Origin: FEN-299 sp963717945
GTDB lineage: Bacteria > Acidobacteriota > Vicinamibacteria > Vicinamibacterales > Fen-181
NCBI GenBank assembly: GCA_963717945.1
Contig: CAVQXT010000007.1
Location: 1,178,001-1,242,000, forward strand
Direction of reading: 5' to 3'
Length of the DNA stretch: 64,000 nucleotides
Shown here: positions 9,116 to 17,478 of the stretch, one piece after another
Layout: the number at the start of each line of letters is the position of its first letter
How positions within the stretch are numbered: position 1 is the first letter of the stretch
The notes under the pieces: generated by a model
Told to the model about the DNA's origin: nothing
Databases searched by the model: none
What the model saw: only the letters and a program-made list of their open reading frames with translations
Program-made: the position numbers and the translations under genes

Positions 9116-10033
9116 ATGTTCCGCATCGGCGTCGACCTCGGCGGCACCAAGATCGAAGCCATCGCGCTCTCTGACGACGGGAGCATTCCGGTCCGTCTGC
9201 GCATCCCGACGCCGCGCCACGATTATGACGGCACGCTGACGGCCATCGCCACACTGATCACCGAGATCGAGCGGGCCATCGGGGAGCGCGCCACCGTGGG
9301 CGTCGGCATGCCGGGCGCGCTGTCGCCCGCCACCGGCCTGGTCAAGAACGCCAACTCCGTCTGGCTGAACGGCCGTCCGCTCGCCGATGATCTGTCGGCG
9401 CGCCTCGGCCGACCGCTGCGCTTCGCCAACGACGCCAACTGTTTCGCGCTGTCGGAGGCGAGCGACGGCGCGGCGGCGGGGGCCTCGTGCGTGTTTGGCG
9501 TCATCATCGGCACCGGCACGGGCGGCGGTCTCGTCGTTCACGGACAGGTGCTGACCGGCCTGAATGCGATCGGCGGCGAGTGGGGTCACAACCCGCTGCC
9601 GGGGCCGCTGCCGGAGGAACGGCCCGGCCCGGCGTGTTACTGCGGCCGTCGCGGGTGCATCGAGACGTTTCTCTCGGGCCCCGGGCTCTCGCGCGACCAC
9701 GAGCTGGCGAGCGGGAAGGTGCTCGACCCCGCCGAGATCGCCCGGCTGGCCGACGGCGGAGAGCCCGCCGCGTCGGCCACCCTCGACCGGTACGAGGACC
9801 GGATGGCGCGCGCGCTGGCCAGCGTCATCAACGTTGTCGATCCCGACGTCATCGTGCTGGGCGGCGGCGTGTCGAATATCGCGCGCCTCTACCGGAACGT
9901 GCCGGGACGATGGGCGCGCTATATCTTCTCGGATCGCGTGGACACGCGGCTCGTCCCGCCGAAACACGGCGACGCGAGCGGCGCGCGCGGGGCGGCGTGG
10001 CTTTGGGCTCAGGGCTCCGGGCTCAAGGCTTAA
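9116..10033 (+). CDS. ROK family sugar kinase (fructokinase-like)
   Basis: This ROK kinase of 305 residues phosphorylates a hexose with ATP. DLGGTK near the N-terminus is the phosphate loop and IIGTGTGGGLV is the second ATP motif. GGEWGHNPL with CYCGRRGCIETFLSG supplies the ROK zinc site, and VLGGGVSN is near the C-terminus. The sequence is closest in style to the Mak/fructokinase group; sugar specificity cannot be read. The last residues (AQGSGLKA) come from the GGCTCAGGGCTCC-type spacer repeat that follows, so the C-terminus seems to have been extended by the repeat. Confidence 0.88.
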   Translation: MFRIGVDLGGTKIEAIALSDDGSIPVRLRIPTPRHDYDGTLTAIATLITEIERAIGERATVGVGMPGALSPATGLVKNANSVWLNGRPLADDLSARLGRPLRFANDANCFALSEASDGAAAGASCVFGVIIGTGTGGGLVVHGQVLTGLNAIGGEWGHNPLPGPLPEERPGPACYCGRRGCIETFLSGPGLSRDHELASGKVLDPAEIARLADGGEPAASATLDRYEDRMARALASVINVVDPDVIVLGGGVSNIARLYRNVPGRWARYIFSDRVDTRLVPPKHGDASGARGAAWLWAQGSGLKA

Positions 10034-10158
10034 GCCAAGAGGCTCAAGGCTCAGGCTTGCCCGCCATAGCCCGTAGGGCGAAGGCGGGGCTCAAGGCTCA
10101 GGGGCGTCGCTGCCCATGCTCATCAGATAGCGCAGGCCTTCAGGCCTGCGCCTTCTCG
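10006..10158. repeat. Spacer satellite and REP palindrome
   Basis: Tandem 6-8 base variants of GGCTCAAG/GGCTCAGG run from the end of the ROK gene to about 10110. At about 10128-10152 there is a GCAGGCCTTCAGGCCTGC hairpin. The hairpin supplies the last codons and the stop (10140-10142) of the ferredoxin-like gene on the minus strand. Confidence 0.75.
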
Positions 10159-11424
10159 ATCAGCTTCTCCACGTATCTCGAACCGAGCTGCCGGCTCGCC
10201 ATCGCGCGTTTGATCGGCGGCAGCCTCAGGATGACGCCGAGGATCGCGGCCATCGCCCGATGGCTCGCCAGGGCGTGATGGTCGAAGATCAGGTTCTGGA
10301 GCATGCCTCGCTCGATCGCCTGCAGCACGAAGCGGTGAGTCGAGTCGATCGGCGTGATCACCCGCTCGGCGCGGGGGACCAGGCGCAGCCCCTGCTCCGG
10401 GCAGGTGGCCACGCACACGCCGCAGCCGAGGCAGGCCTGCTCGTCGAGCCGCGCCACCTTCCGTTTGGGCTTCTCCGGGTCGTTGGCCGATACGGCGCCC
10501 AGCGCCTCGACAGGGCACGCGTCCACGCACTTCAGGCAGCCGCTGCACTTCGAGCGATCGACGTCGAGGATGAAGTTGGTCGTATGGAGCGGGTGCAGGA
10601 AGCCGACCCGGCGCGCCGCGACCAGCGCCTCGCAGCAACAGCCGCAGCAGTTGCAGATGAACGACACGCGACGGCGCGCGTTTTCGCCGAACTGCACCAG
10701 CCCGCGGTCCCGCGCCTGCTGGAGCAGGTCCAGGCACTCGGCCGCGTCCACCAGGCGGGCCACGCCATGCCTGGTGAGCGACGCGGCCGCCGTGTTGAAC
10801 ATCATGCAGTTGTCGAGCGGCGCGTCGCACGCCTGGCCCAGGTGCTGCTTCATGTGCCGGCAGTAGCAGAGCCCGACACCGATGGCGCTGGCGGTCTTGA
10901 CCACCTCGCTGGCGCGCTCGTAGTCCAGCACGTGGAGCGACAGCTCGGGCGGGACGGCCGACTCGTTGACGAAGACGCGCCCGAGCTTCGTCTCGACGGT
11001 GTCGAAGAGGTCGCGGACGAAATCCTCCTCGACGTTCAGGTACTGGTGGAACAGCTCGGCCAGCAGTTTCTGGTCGACGTCCTCGCGAATCCTCATCATC
11101 GAGAACTCGAAGAAGCCGGCCATCGGCGGCGGCAGGACGTAGGTGGTGACGGCGTCGGGGGACTCGACGTCGAGGAGAATCGCGCGGCCGGCCAGTTCGT
11201 CGAGGACGCGCCGGGCGTCGGCCTCGGGCACCTTCCAGCGGCGCGCGGCGTCGGCCGCCGTGAACGGCCGGATGGGAAGGCTGCGCCACCAGCCCCGCCT
11301 CCCGCTCGCTGAAGAGCAGGGCCAGGATGTCGAACAGGCGGTCGGTTGGCGGTGCCCCTTGCGGGAAGCGGTTCAATCGGTCGGCCAGATCGCGGTAGGC
11401 GGAGCGCACGGTCAGGTGTGACAT
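10140..11424 (-). CDS. 4Fe-4S dicluster protein with winged-helix-like N-terminus, one frameshift
   Basis: This iron-sulfur protein is about 427 residues after correction. The N-terminal part (TAADAARRWKVPEADARRV) looks like a winged helix. A Cys-rich middle follows (GLCYCRH, CDAPLDNCMMF, CNCCGCCCEAL), then two ferredoxin-type 4Fe-4S motifs (CSGCLKCVDACP and CLGCGVCVATCP). The ATG at 11424 has AAGGAG upstream. The frame breaks at about 11279-11281; removing one C restores LVAQLPIRPFTAADAARR. It lies downstream of the flavin dehydrogenase operon on the same strand and could be its electron acceptor, which is inferred. The C-terminus ends inside a REP palindrome. Confidence 0.78.
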
Positions 11425-11439
11425 GATCGCTCCTTCCAA

Positions 11440-11530
11440 GCCTTACGGCTTACGCCTTCCGCCGTAAGCCCTGAGCCCTGAGCCTTGAGCCGTCGTTCCC
11501 TGAGCCTTGAGCCCTGAGCCTTGAGCCTTA
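11440..11530. repeat. Spacer satellite of GAGCC(C/T)T(G/T) units
   Basis: This is about 90 bp of short tandem units (CCTGAGCC, CTTGAGCC, TTACGGCTTACGCC) between the dehydrogenase beta gene and the ferredoxin-like gene. The same unit family recurs at 10.0, 19.7, 20.8, 25.6 and 33.4 kb. Confidence 0.75.
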
Positions 11531-12685
11531 CTTGAGCGCTTCCTCCCCCCCGAACTCCCTCGTCGGTTTCAGTTCCTCGAGGATCGCCTTGTCGGCGGCC
11601 GTGTCGGCACCGCGGATCATACGGCCAAGCACCGCGCCGACGCCAGGGCCGAGCATGAAGCCCTGGCCGCACATCCCTTCCGCGTGCACGTAGCCTTCGA
11701 CCGACTTCGACCAGCCGAGGACCGGCGCGCCGTCGGGCGTCATCGGGTAGAGGCCGCGCCACGTGCGGCGCACCTTGATGTTCGCCAGCTTCGGCACCAG
11801 GCCGACCATCCGCCCGGCGATCATCGGCAGGTAGGCCGACGTCTCGCGCCGGTCGGTGCCGACAATCGGCGGGTCGGGCGTGATGCAGAAGACGAGGCCG
11901 CCCGGCTTGTGCTGGTAGAAGTAGTAGTTGCGCGCCCCCTCGGTCGGGCGGATGTCGACCAGCATCGGGTGCAGGAACCGCGCCACCGGCTCGGTGATCC
12001 CCGCCTCGTGGCTGTCGGGGACGACCGGCGTGTCGAGGCCGATCGACTGGGCGAGCGGCCTCGCCCACGCCCCGGCCGCGTTCACGACCGTCTCGGTGGC
12101 GTAGCCGCCCTTGTCGGTGCGGACGCCGACGACGCCCCGCTTCCGCTGGATGAGGCCGGTGACGCGCTCGCCGAACCGGAATTGGACGCCGAGCTCGACC
12201 GCCCTGCGGTAGAACGCCGCCGACGACATCATCGGCGACGCCGATCCGTCCTCGGGCGAGTAGGTGCCGCCGCGCAGCCCCTCGCGGTTGATGTCCGGCA
12301 CGAGCGCGATCATCTCGTCGCGGTCGAGCCAGCGGATGTTCAGGCCGTAGCTCTGCTGGATCTTCAGCAGATCCTTCAGCGAGCGCTCGTCCTGCTCGCG
12401 ATAGGCGACAAACACGTAGCCGCCCTGGAACCACTCGATCTCGTCGCCGTGGGACGCGGTCCAGGTCGAGAAGATGCGCAGCGACTCGAGGCAGAGCCTG
12501 ATCTTCGCCGGCGACGAGTGCGTCGCGCGGATCCCGCCGATGGCCGCCTTGTTGCTGCCCTGGCCGGGCCCCGCGAACTGATCGACCACCAGCGGCTTGA
12601 GCCCCGCCTCGGCCAGGAACATCGCCGTCGGCAGCCCCACGCTGCCGGCGCCGACGACGATGGCGTCGTAGACCTGCAGGCTCAT
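11528..12685 (-). CDS. FAD-dependent amine/imino acid dehydrogenase beta subunit
   Basis: This 385-residue DAO-type flavoprotein starts with the FAD loop DAIVVGAGSVGLPTAMFLAE. It continues with VNAAGAWARPLAQSIG and the C-terminal TPDGAPVLGWSKSVEGY and GMCGQGFMLGPGVGAV, as in sarcosine oxidase beta, HcnC and archaeal proline dehydrogenase beta. The ATG at 12683-12685 overlaps the alpha stop by one base (TGATG), a typical coupled pair. With the alpha subunit it should oxidise a small amino or imino acid, passing electrons to quinone or an iron-sulfur protein. The substrate cannot be read from sequence. Confidence 0.87.
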   Translation of the reverse strand: MSLQVYDAIVVGAGSVGLPTAMFLAEAGLKPLVVDQFAGPGQGSNKAAIGGIRATHSSPAKIRLCLESLRIFSTWTASHGDEIEWFQGGYVFVAYREQDERSLKDLLKIQQSYGLNIRWLDRDEMIALVPDINREGLRGGTYSPEDGSASPMMSSAAFYRRAVELGVQFRFGERVTGLIQRKRGVVGVRTDKGGYATETVVNAAGAWARPLAQSIGLDTPVVPDSHEAGITEPVARFLHPMLVDIRPTEGARNYYFYQHKPGGLVFCITPDPPIVGTDRRETSAYLPMIAGRMVGLVPKLANIKVRRTWRGLYPMTPDGAPVLGWSKSVEGYVHAEGMCGQGFMLGPGVGAVLGRMIRGADTAADKAILEELKPTREFGGEEALK

Positions 12686-14821
12686 CACATGCCTCCCTCG
12701 TGGGCGTCGGTGGCGTGTCGCCGGGGCACGTCCTTGATCGGAGTCTCTCCCGCGACCACGCCCGCGAAGGCGCCGAGCGGAACTTCCATGAAGAGCGGCC
12801 GCCGGGTGAGGTCGGTGACCTCGCTCGCCGGGATCCCCTCTTCCTTGAAGATGCGTTTGATCAGGTTCGGGCAGGTCTTGCCGCCGCACGCGCCCATGCC
12901 GCAGCGGGTGACCGCCTTCAGGTGGTTCATGTCGCGGATGCCGCCCCGGATCAGCCGGCGCAGCTCCTTCGCCGTCACCCGCTCGCACCGGCACACGATC
13001 TCGTCGTCGCCGACCGACGGCTCGTACCGCTCGGCGCGCTCCGCCTGCCACGGCTCCTGGACGCGGATGCCGGCGATGCGCGGCGCGATCTCGGCCGGCG
13101 CCGTCACCCGGACGAGCAGCGCGCGATCGGCGTCCTTCGGCGCGCGGACCCGCGTCACCTCCACGTTGCCGAGCAGCGTCCCCTCGCTGTCGAGAACGGT
13201 GACCGTGTCCCCCTTCTTGATCCGCTTCGCCGAGAACTCGTAGGGGATGACCACGGTCGGCTGCTGCGGGTCCTTCCGGAAGTCCACCAGCGTGATGGCG
13301 AGGCCTGGGCAGATGGCCACGCACTTCTCGCACCCGTCGCACGCGTGGCCCACGAACTCCGGGATGCCCAGCACGTCGTCGCCCGCGATGTTGATGCCGT
13401 GGTTCGGGCAGATCGAGGTGCAGGGATTGCAGGGGATCTCCTGCGCGCAGTGGAAGACGGGGAAGACGCCCGGTCGCGTCCTCGGGCACGTCCTCGGCGA
13501 TCGTCATGCCGGGCCGCGACTTGAGGATCTCCGCGGTGCGGTGCCACTCGGGCGGCACCTCGCCGACGTCGCGCCCGAGCGCGCGGGCGATCTCGAGGCC
13601 GCGGATCCGGCCGGTGAACATGGCGGCCGAGGCCTCGGCGATCTCCTCCGAGTCGCCGGCGGCCATCGCCGGCAGGCCGAACTCGCGCGCCTTGTGCAGG
13701 AACTCGTCCACCGGGTCGAGGCCGACCGCCACCAGGACCGTGTCGCACTCGAAGCGCTTCTCGGTGCCCGGAATCGGCCGCCACGTCTTGTCGATCTCGG
13801 CGATGGTGACCGACTCGACCTCGTTCTTCCCCTCGGCCCGCAGAATCGTGTGCGACGTGTAGATCGGCACGCCCATGCGCACCAGCTTGTCCTTGTGCAC
13901 CTTGTAGCCGCCGCACTCGGGCATCGCCTCGCACAGCCCGACGACGCCGATGCCGGCCTGGAGGGCGTGGTAGCCGGCGATGAGGCCGACGTTGCCGCCG
14001 CCGATGACGAACAGCCGCTCGGTCGGCCGGACGAGGTCGCGGTTGACCAGCGTCTGGAAGGCGCCCGCGCCGTAGACACCGGGCAGCGTATTGCCGGGGA
14101 AGACGAGCGACTTCTCGCGCGCTCCGGCGGTGACCAGCAGCATGTCGGGCCGGACGATGAAGTACTGCTGGTTGTCGCGGAGGACGCCGACGCGGCGGTC
14201 GGAGAAGACCGAGAGCACGGTGGAGTTGAGCCAGATGCGGACGTTCTCGAACTCGCGCACCTCGCGCTCGAGCTTGGTGGCGATGTCGATGCCGCGCGTG
14301 CCCGCGTGGCACGCCTCGATCGAGCCGAAGAACTTGTGCGTCTGGAGGACGAGCTTGCCGCCGAGCCGGTGCTTGTCGTCCACGATGAGCGCGCGGACGC
14401 CGGCTCGGCCCAGCTCGATGGCCGCCGTCAGGCCGGCCGGGCCGCCGCCGATGATCAGGCACTCGACGTCCACCGTCTCGATCGGGTGCGTCCGCACCTG
14501 CCCGTCCACGTCGGGCAGCACGGGGAGGCCGTCGAGCGGCTGCACCTGCATGCCGCCGCGCACGACGACCATGCAGGACTTGACCGGCAGGTCGTCGGCG
14601 ACGACGGCGCACTGGGCGCACTGGCCGTTGGCGCAGAAGATCCCCTGCGGCGCGCCGTCCTTGGGATGATGGCCGAACGTTCTGATGCCGTTAGCGAAGA
14701 GCGCGGAGGCGATCGTTTCGCCCGGGCGCGCCAGCATTGCCTGACCCTGCCACGTGAACGGCACGCTGGCCTCGCCGGCCGGGGGCAGGATCGGGTGTTC
14801 CAGGATGCGATGATCGGACAC
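12685..14821 (-). CDS. 2Fe-2S/FAD/4Fe-4S dehydrogenase alpha subunit, one frameshift
   Basis: This is about 711 residues after correction. Domains in order are: an N-terminal 2Fe-2S domain with GIFCANGQCAQC and KSCMVVVRGG; a pyridine-nucleotide-disulfide type FAD domain (CLIIGGGPAGLTAAIE) with a second dinucleotide loop (LFVIGGGNVGLIAG); a 4Fe-4S segment (HCAQEIPCNPCTSICP and CDGCEKCVAICP); and a C-terminal BFD-like 2Fe-2S domain (DEIVCRCERVTAKE and CGMGACGGKTC). This matches fused HcnA/HcnB or sarcosine/hydroxyproline/proline dehydrogenase alpha subunits. The frame breaks in a three-base C run at 13469-13471; deleting one base restores ATGVFPVFHCAQEIP. It is first in the operon. Confidence 0.85.
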
Positions 14822-14855
14822 TGGGGTAACTCCTCACGGAAGGGGCGGGGCCCTC

Positions 14856-14906
14856 AGCTTAACACAGGCTCCGGGCTTCAGGCTCCGGGCTTCAGACACC
14901 AAGCTC
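14856..14906. repeat. Short spacer satellite (GGCTCCGGGCTTCA units)
   Basis: Two tandem copies of CAGGCTCCGGGCTT lie between the divergent dehydrogenase operon and the M14-type deacylase gene. The unit is the same family as at 20.8 kb. It may sit within or near promoters of both genes. Confidence 0.65.
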
Positions 14907-14954
14907 GGGCGTTCGTGGTATTGTCTGCCAGCATTTCCCGATGGAGGATGACAC

Positions 14955-16031
14955 ATGCGAGCTTGGACAGTTTCCGCGGTCACCGCGGCCCTCCTGCTGG
15001 TCGGTTTCCTCCCCGCCTCCGCGCAGTCGGCGTTCACGGTCGGCGGCGTTACGGCGCAGCCCGGAACCATCGCTTCGGGCGAGGTACAGGTTCCGGCGCG
15101 CGGGACCGATCCCGGCACGGTCATTCCCTTCTCAATCCTCAACGGCGCCAAACCCGGACCGGTGCTGACGCTGGTGGCCGGCACGCATGGCGCCGAGTAT
15201 CCGCCGATCCTGGCGCTCCAGAGGCTGCGTTGGTCGATCGACCCGAAGGAACTCGCGGGCACGATCGTGATGATTCACACGGCGAACATGCCGGCGTTCC
15301 TCGGGCGTGCGATCTACTACACACCGGGCGACCACAAGAATCTCAACCGCGTGTTCCCCGGCCGGTCCGATGGAACAATCTCCGAGCGCATCGCGTTCGC
15401 CATCACCCGCGAATTCATCGAGCGGACGCAGTACCTGATCGACCTGCACTGCGGTGACGCGAACGAGTCGCTCCGCCCGTATCTCTACTGGACGATCAAC
15501 GCGGCGCCGCCGCTCGTCGAGAGCATCCGGCAGCTCGCGGCCGCGTTCGGCATGGATCACGTGATCCTCGACAACGGCCGGCCGACCGACCCGGCCGCGT
15601 CGGTCTACCTCGAGAACACGGCCATCACCCGCGGCAAGCCGGCCCTCACGATCGAATCGGGCGGCATGGGCCAGAGCGACGAGGAGTCGATCGCGCGGAT
15701 CGAGCGGGGCGTCGCGGGGGTGCTCAAGCACCTGAAGATGCAGGCCACCGGCCCGGACCCGGTCGAACACATCGTGTTCCTCGGCCGAAACCAGGTGCTC
15801 ACCAGCCAGCACACTGGCATCTTCTACCCGCTCGTCAAGAAGGGGTATACGGTGGCTGAAGGGGCTCTCATCGGCCGTATCACCGACTTCCACGGGAAGA
15901 CGATGGAGGAAGTCCGCGCTCCGTTCGCAGGCGAAATCCTCTACGTGATTGGCACGCCGCCGACGACCAAGGGCGAACCGCTGGGATTCATCGCCGCGCC
16001 GGCGAAACCGGAGGAGTTTCCCAGGAAGTAG
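14955..16031 (+). CDS. Exported succinylglutamate desuccinylase/aspartoacylase family protein
   Basis: This 358-residue zinc hydrolase of the M14 aspartoacylase/AstE family has a clear signal peptide (AALLLVGFLPASAQS). The zinc motif HGAE is in LVAGTHGAEYPP and the third ligand is in LIDLHCGDANE. TIESGGMGQSDEESI and a C-terminal beta-rich part (FAGEILYVIG) complete the family pattern. The family cleaves N-acyl amino acids; because of export it may act on peptides or N-acyl amino acids in the periplasm. The substrate is not determined. It is divergent from the dehydrogenase operon. Confidence 0.85.
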   Translation: MRAWTVSAVTAALLLVGFLPASAQSAFTVGGVTAQPGTIASGEVQVPARGTDPGTVIPFSILNGAKPGPVLTLVAGTHGAEYPPILALQRLRWSIDPKELAGTIVMIHTANMPAFLGRAIYYTPGDHKNLNRVFPGRSDGTISERIAFAITREFIERTQYLIDLHCGDANESLRPYLYWTINAAPPLVESIRQLAAAFGMDHVILDNGRPTDPAASVYLENTAITRGKPALTIESGGMGQSDEESIARIERGVAGVLKHLKMQATGPDPVEHIVFLGRNQVLTSQHTGIFYPLVKKGYTVAEGALIGRITDFHGKTMEEVRAPFAGEILYVIGTPPTTKGEPLGFIAAPAKPEEFPRK

Positions 16032-16122
16032 GCTTCGGGCTTCGGACTCCATCGTGGCGGTTCGCGGCTAGGCGGGATGCCTGCACGCGTTGTTGTTCGG
16101 CCCGATGGTGCGGGGGTGGACG

Positions 16123-16566
16123 ATGAACGACTCGGTCCGGCTTTGGCTGAAGGCCCTGATGATCTGCCTGGTGGCGGCGGCGGCCGCCATCGCGATCTAC
16201 CTTCCGGTGCCGCACGTTCTATTCATCGTCATCGCGCTGCTCTGGCTGGCGCCATTTGCCCTGGTCGCGGTGGGAATTGGCAGCTTCTGGGACTTCCGGC
16301 TGGCCGTGAAGGCGACGCTGACAGCGCTGCCGGTGGCCTTCCTCGTCGGCGGCCTGCTCGGGTGGGCCGCCGTGCCCAGCGCGTGGACGGCGTCTCTGTG
16401 GACGACGATCGACGCGTCGATGAACGCCGCCAGATACGGGGCGGCGTTCGAGCATACGGCCGAACGCGTGTTGCTCTACGTCATGATCGGCGGCGCAATG
16501 GGCGCCCTTGTCGGCACCGTCGGTTCGATCTGGGCGGTCGTTCGCGGGGCTCATCGCTCCGCGTGA
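16123..16566 (+). CDS. Small multi-pass membrane protein, unknown
   Basis: This protein of about 147 residues has four likely membrane helices (ALMICLVAAAAAIAIYL; VLFIVIALLWLAPFALVAVG; TLTALPVAFLVGGLLGWAAV; VLLYVMIGGAMGALVGTVG). I do not recognise a family. The ATG at 16123 follows a purine-rich GGGGGTGG and is preferred over the TTG at 16090. It sits between the deacylase and the DUF71 ligase genes, about 57 nt before the latter. Confidence 0.65.
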   Translation: MNDSVRLWLKALMICLVAAAAAIAIYLPVPHVLFIVIALLWLAPFALVAVGIGSFWDFRLAVKATLTALPVAFLVGGLLGWAAVPSAWTASLWTTIDASMNAARYGAAFEHTAERVLLYVMIGGAMGALVGTVGSIWAVVRGAHRSA

Positions 16567-16622
16567 CTCGGACTTGTCGACCCGTTGATCCGCCGCCGGG
16601 TACTCCATCCGGACGCAATCAG

Positions 16623-17297
16623 ATGACCTCACCGGTGAAGCGCGTCCTGCTCGCCTGGTCGTCGGGCAAGGACTCGGCGTGGACGCTTCACGTCCTTCGC
16701 CAGGATCCCACGGTGGAGGTCGTCGCGCTGCTGACGACCTTCAACGAAGCCGCCGGTCGCGTCGCCATGCACGCGGTGCGCCGGAAACTCGTCCTGGAGC
16801 AAGCCGCTCGCGCCGGCCTGCCGCTGTGGCAGGTGCCCCTGCCGTCACCGTGTTCCAACGAAGTCTACGAGAGACAGATGCGCGGGGCGCTGGACCTGGC
16901 GCGCGCCGATGGGCTCACACACGTCGCCTTCGGCGATCTGTTCCTGGAGGACGTCCGGCGCTATCGCGAGGAGCGCCTGGCGGGAAGCGGCCTCGAGCCG
17001 ATCTTCCCGCTCTGGGGACGCCCGACGCGTGAACTCGCGGAGGAGATGATCGCGGCCGGCCTCAAAGCGACGCTCACATGTGTCGATCCCAGACAAATCG
17101 ATCGCTTCCTCACCGGCCGTGCATTCGATGCGTCACTGCTGGCCGATCTTCCGGCCACCGCCGATCCGTGCGGTGAGAAGGGCGAGTTCCACTCGTTTGT
17201 GCACGCCGGACCGATGTTCACCTCGCCCATCGGAGTTGCCATCGGAGAAGTCGTCGAGCGAGACGGTTTTGTGTTCTGCGATGTCCGGAGTCAGTGA
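16623..17297 (+). CDS. DUF71 (diphthine-ammonia ligase-like) ATP pyrophosphatase
   Basis: This 224-residue protein has the PP-loop LAWSSGKDSAWTLH (residues 9-22), the signature of adenine nucleotide alpha hydrolases. The family motif FGDLFLEDVRRYREERL and the C-terminal DPCGEKGEFHSFV are typical of DUF71/Dph6-like proteins. In archaea and eukaryotes Dph6 amidates diphthine. Bacteria lack diphthamide, so the bacterial role is unknown (amide ligation on another substrate is likely). The ATG at 16623 starts right at the PP-loop domain; longer upstream reading has no support. Confidence 0.87.
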   Translation: MTSPVKRVLLAWSSGKDSAWTLHVLRQDPTVEVVALLTTFNEAAGRVAMHAVRRKLVLEQAARAGLPLWQVPLPSPCSNEVYERQMRGALDLARADGLTHVAFGDLFLEDVRRYREERLAGSGLEPIFPLWGRPTRELAEEMIAAGLKATLTCVDPRQIDRFLTGRAFDASLLADLPATADPCGEKGEFHSFVHAGPMFTSPIGVAIGEVVERDGFVFCDVRSQ

Positions 17298-17366
17298 CGG
17301 AGCCTCACAAGTCGTGTCCGCTGCGGTGTATGCGTCCAGCCTCGTTTTCGATGAACTGGTGACCTT

Positions 17367-17443
17367 GCGCCCGTAACTCAGCTGGATGGAGTACCGGCCC
17401 TCGAGGCAGAGGGTCCCGGTGGCTGCGATTCCTGCCAGACGCA
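17367..17443 (+). pseudogene. Decayed tRNA-Arg-like sequence
   Basis: The first half reads almost as an intact tRNA: GCGCCCG acceptor strand at 17367-17373, then TAACTCAGCTGGATGGAGTACC as the D-arm. An anticodon region follows in which TCG (17401-17403) would be the Arg anticodon. The second half is degraded: the acceptor complement is CAGACGC instead of CGGGCGC (two mismatches), position 33 is C instead of U, and the T-arm lacks the normal TTCGA loop. It is therefore most likely a tRNA pseudogene or a remnant left by an integration event. Confidence 0.5.
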
Positions 17444-17478
17444 ATGACGGCGGCCGCTGGCTCTTGCGCGGATCGCGA

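Noticed and set aside
13247..15457. 736-codon plus-strand open frame over the dehydrogenase genes
   Set aside because: Shadow of the minus-strand genes; composition is Arg/Ala/His-rich with no motifs.
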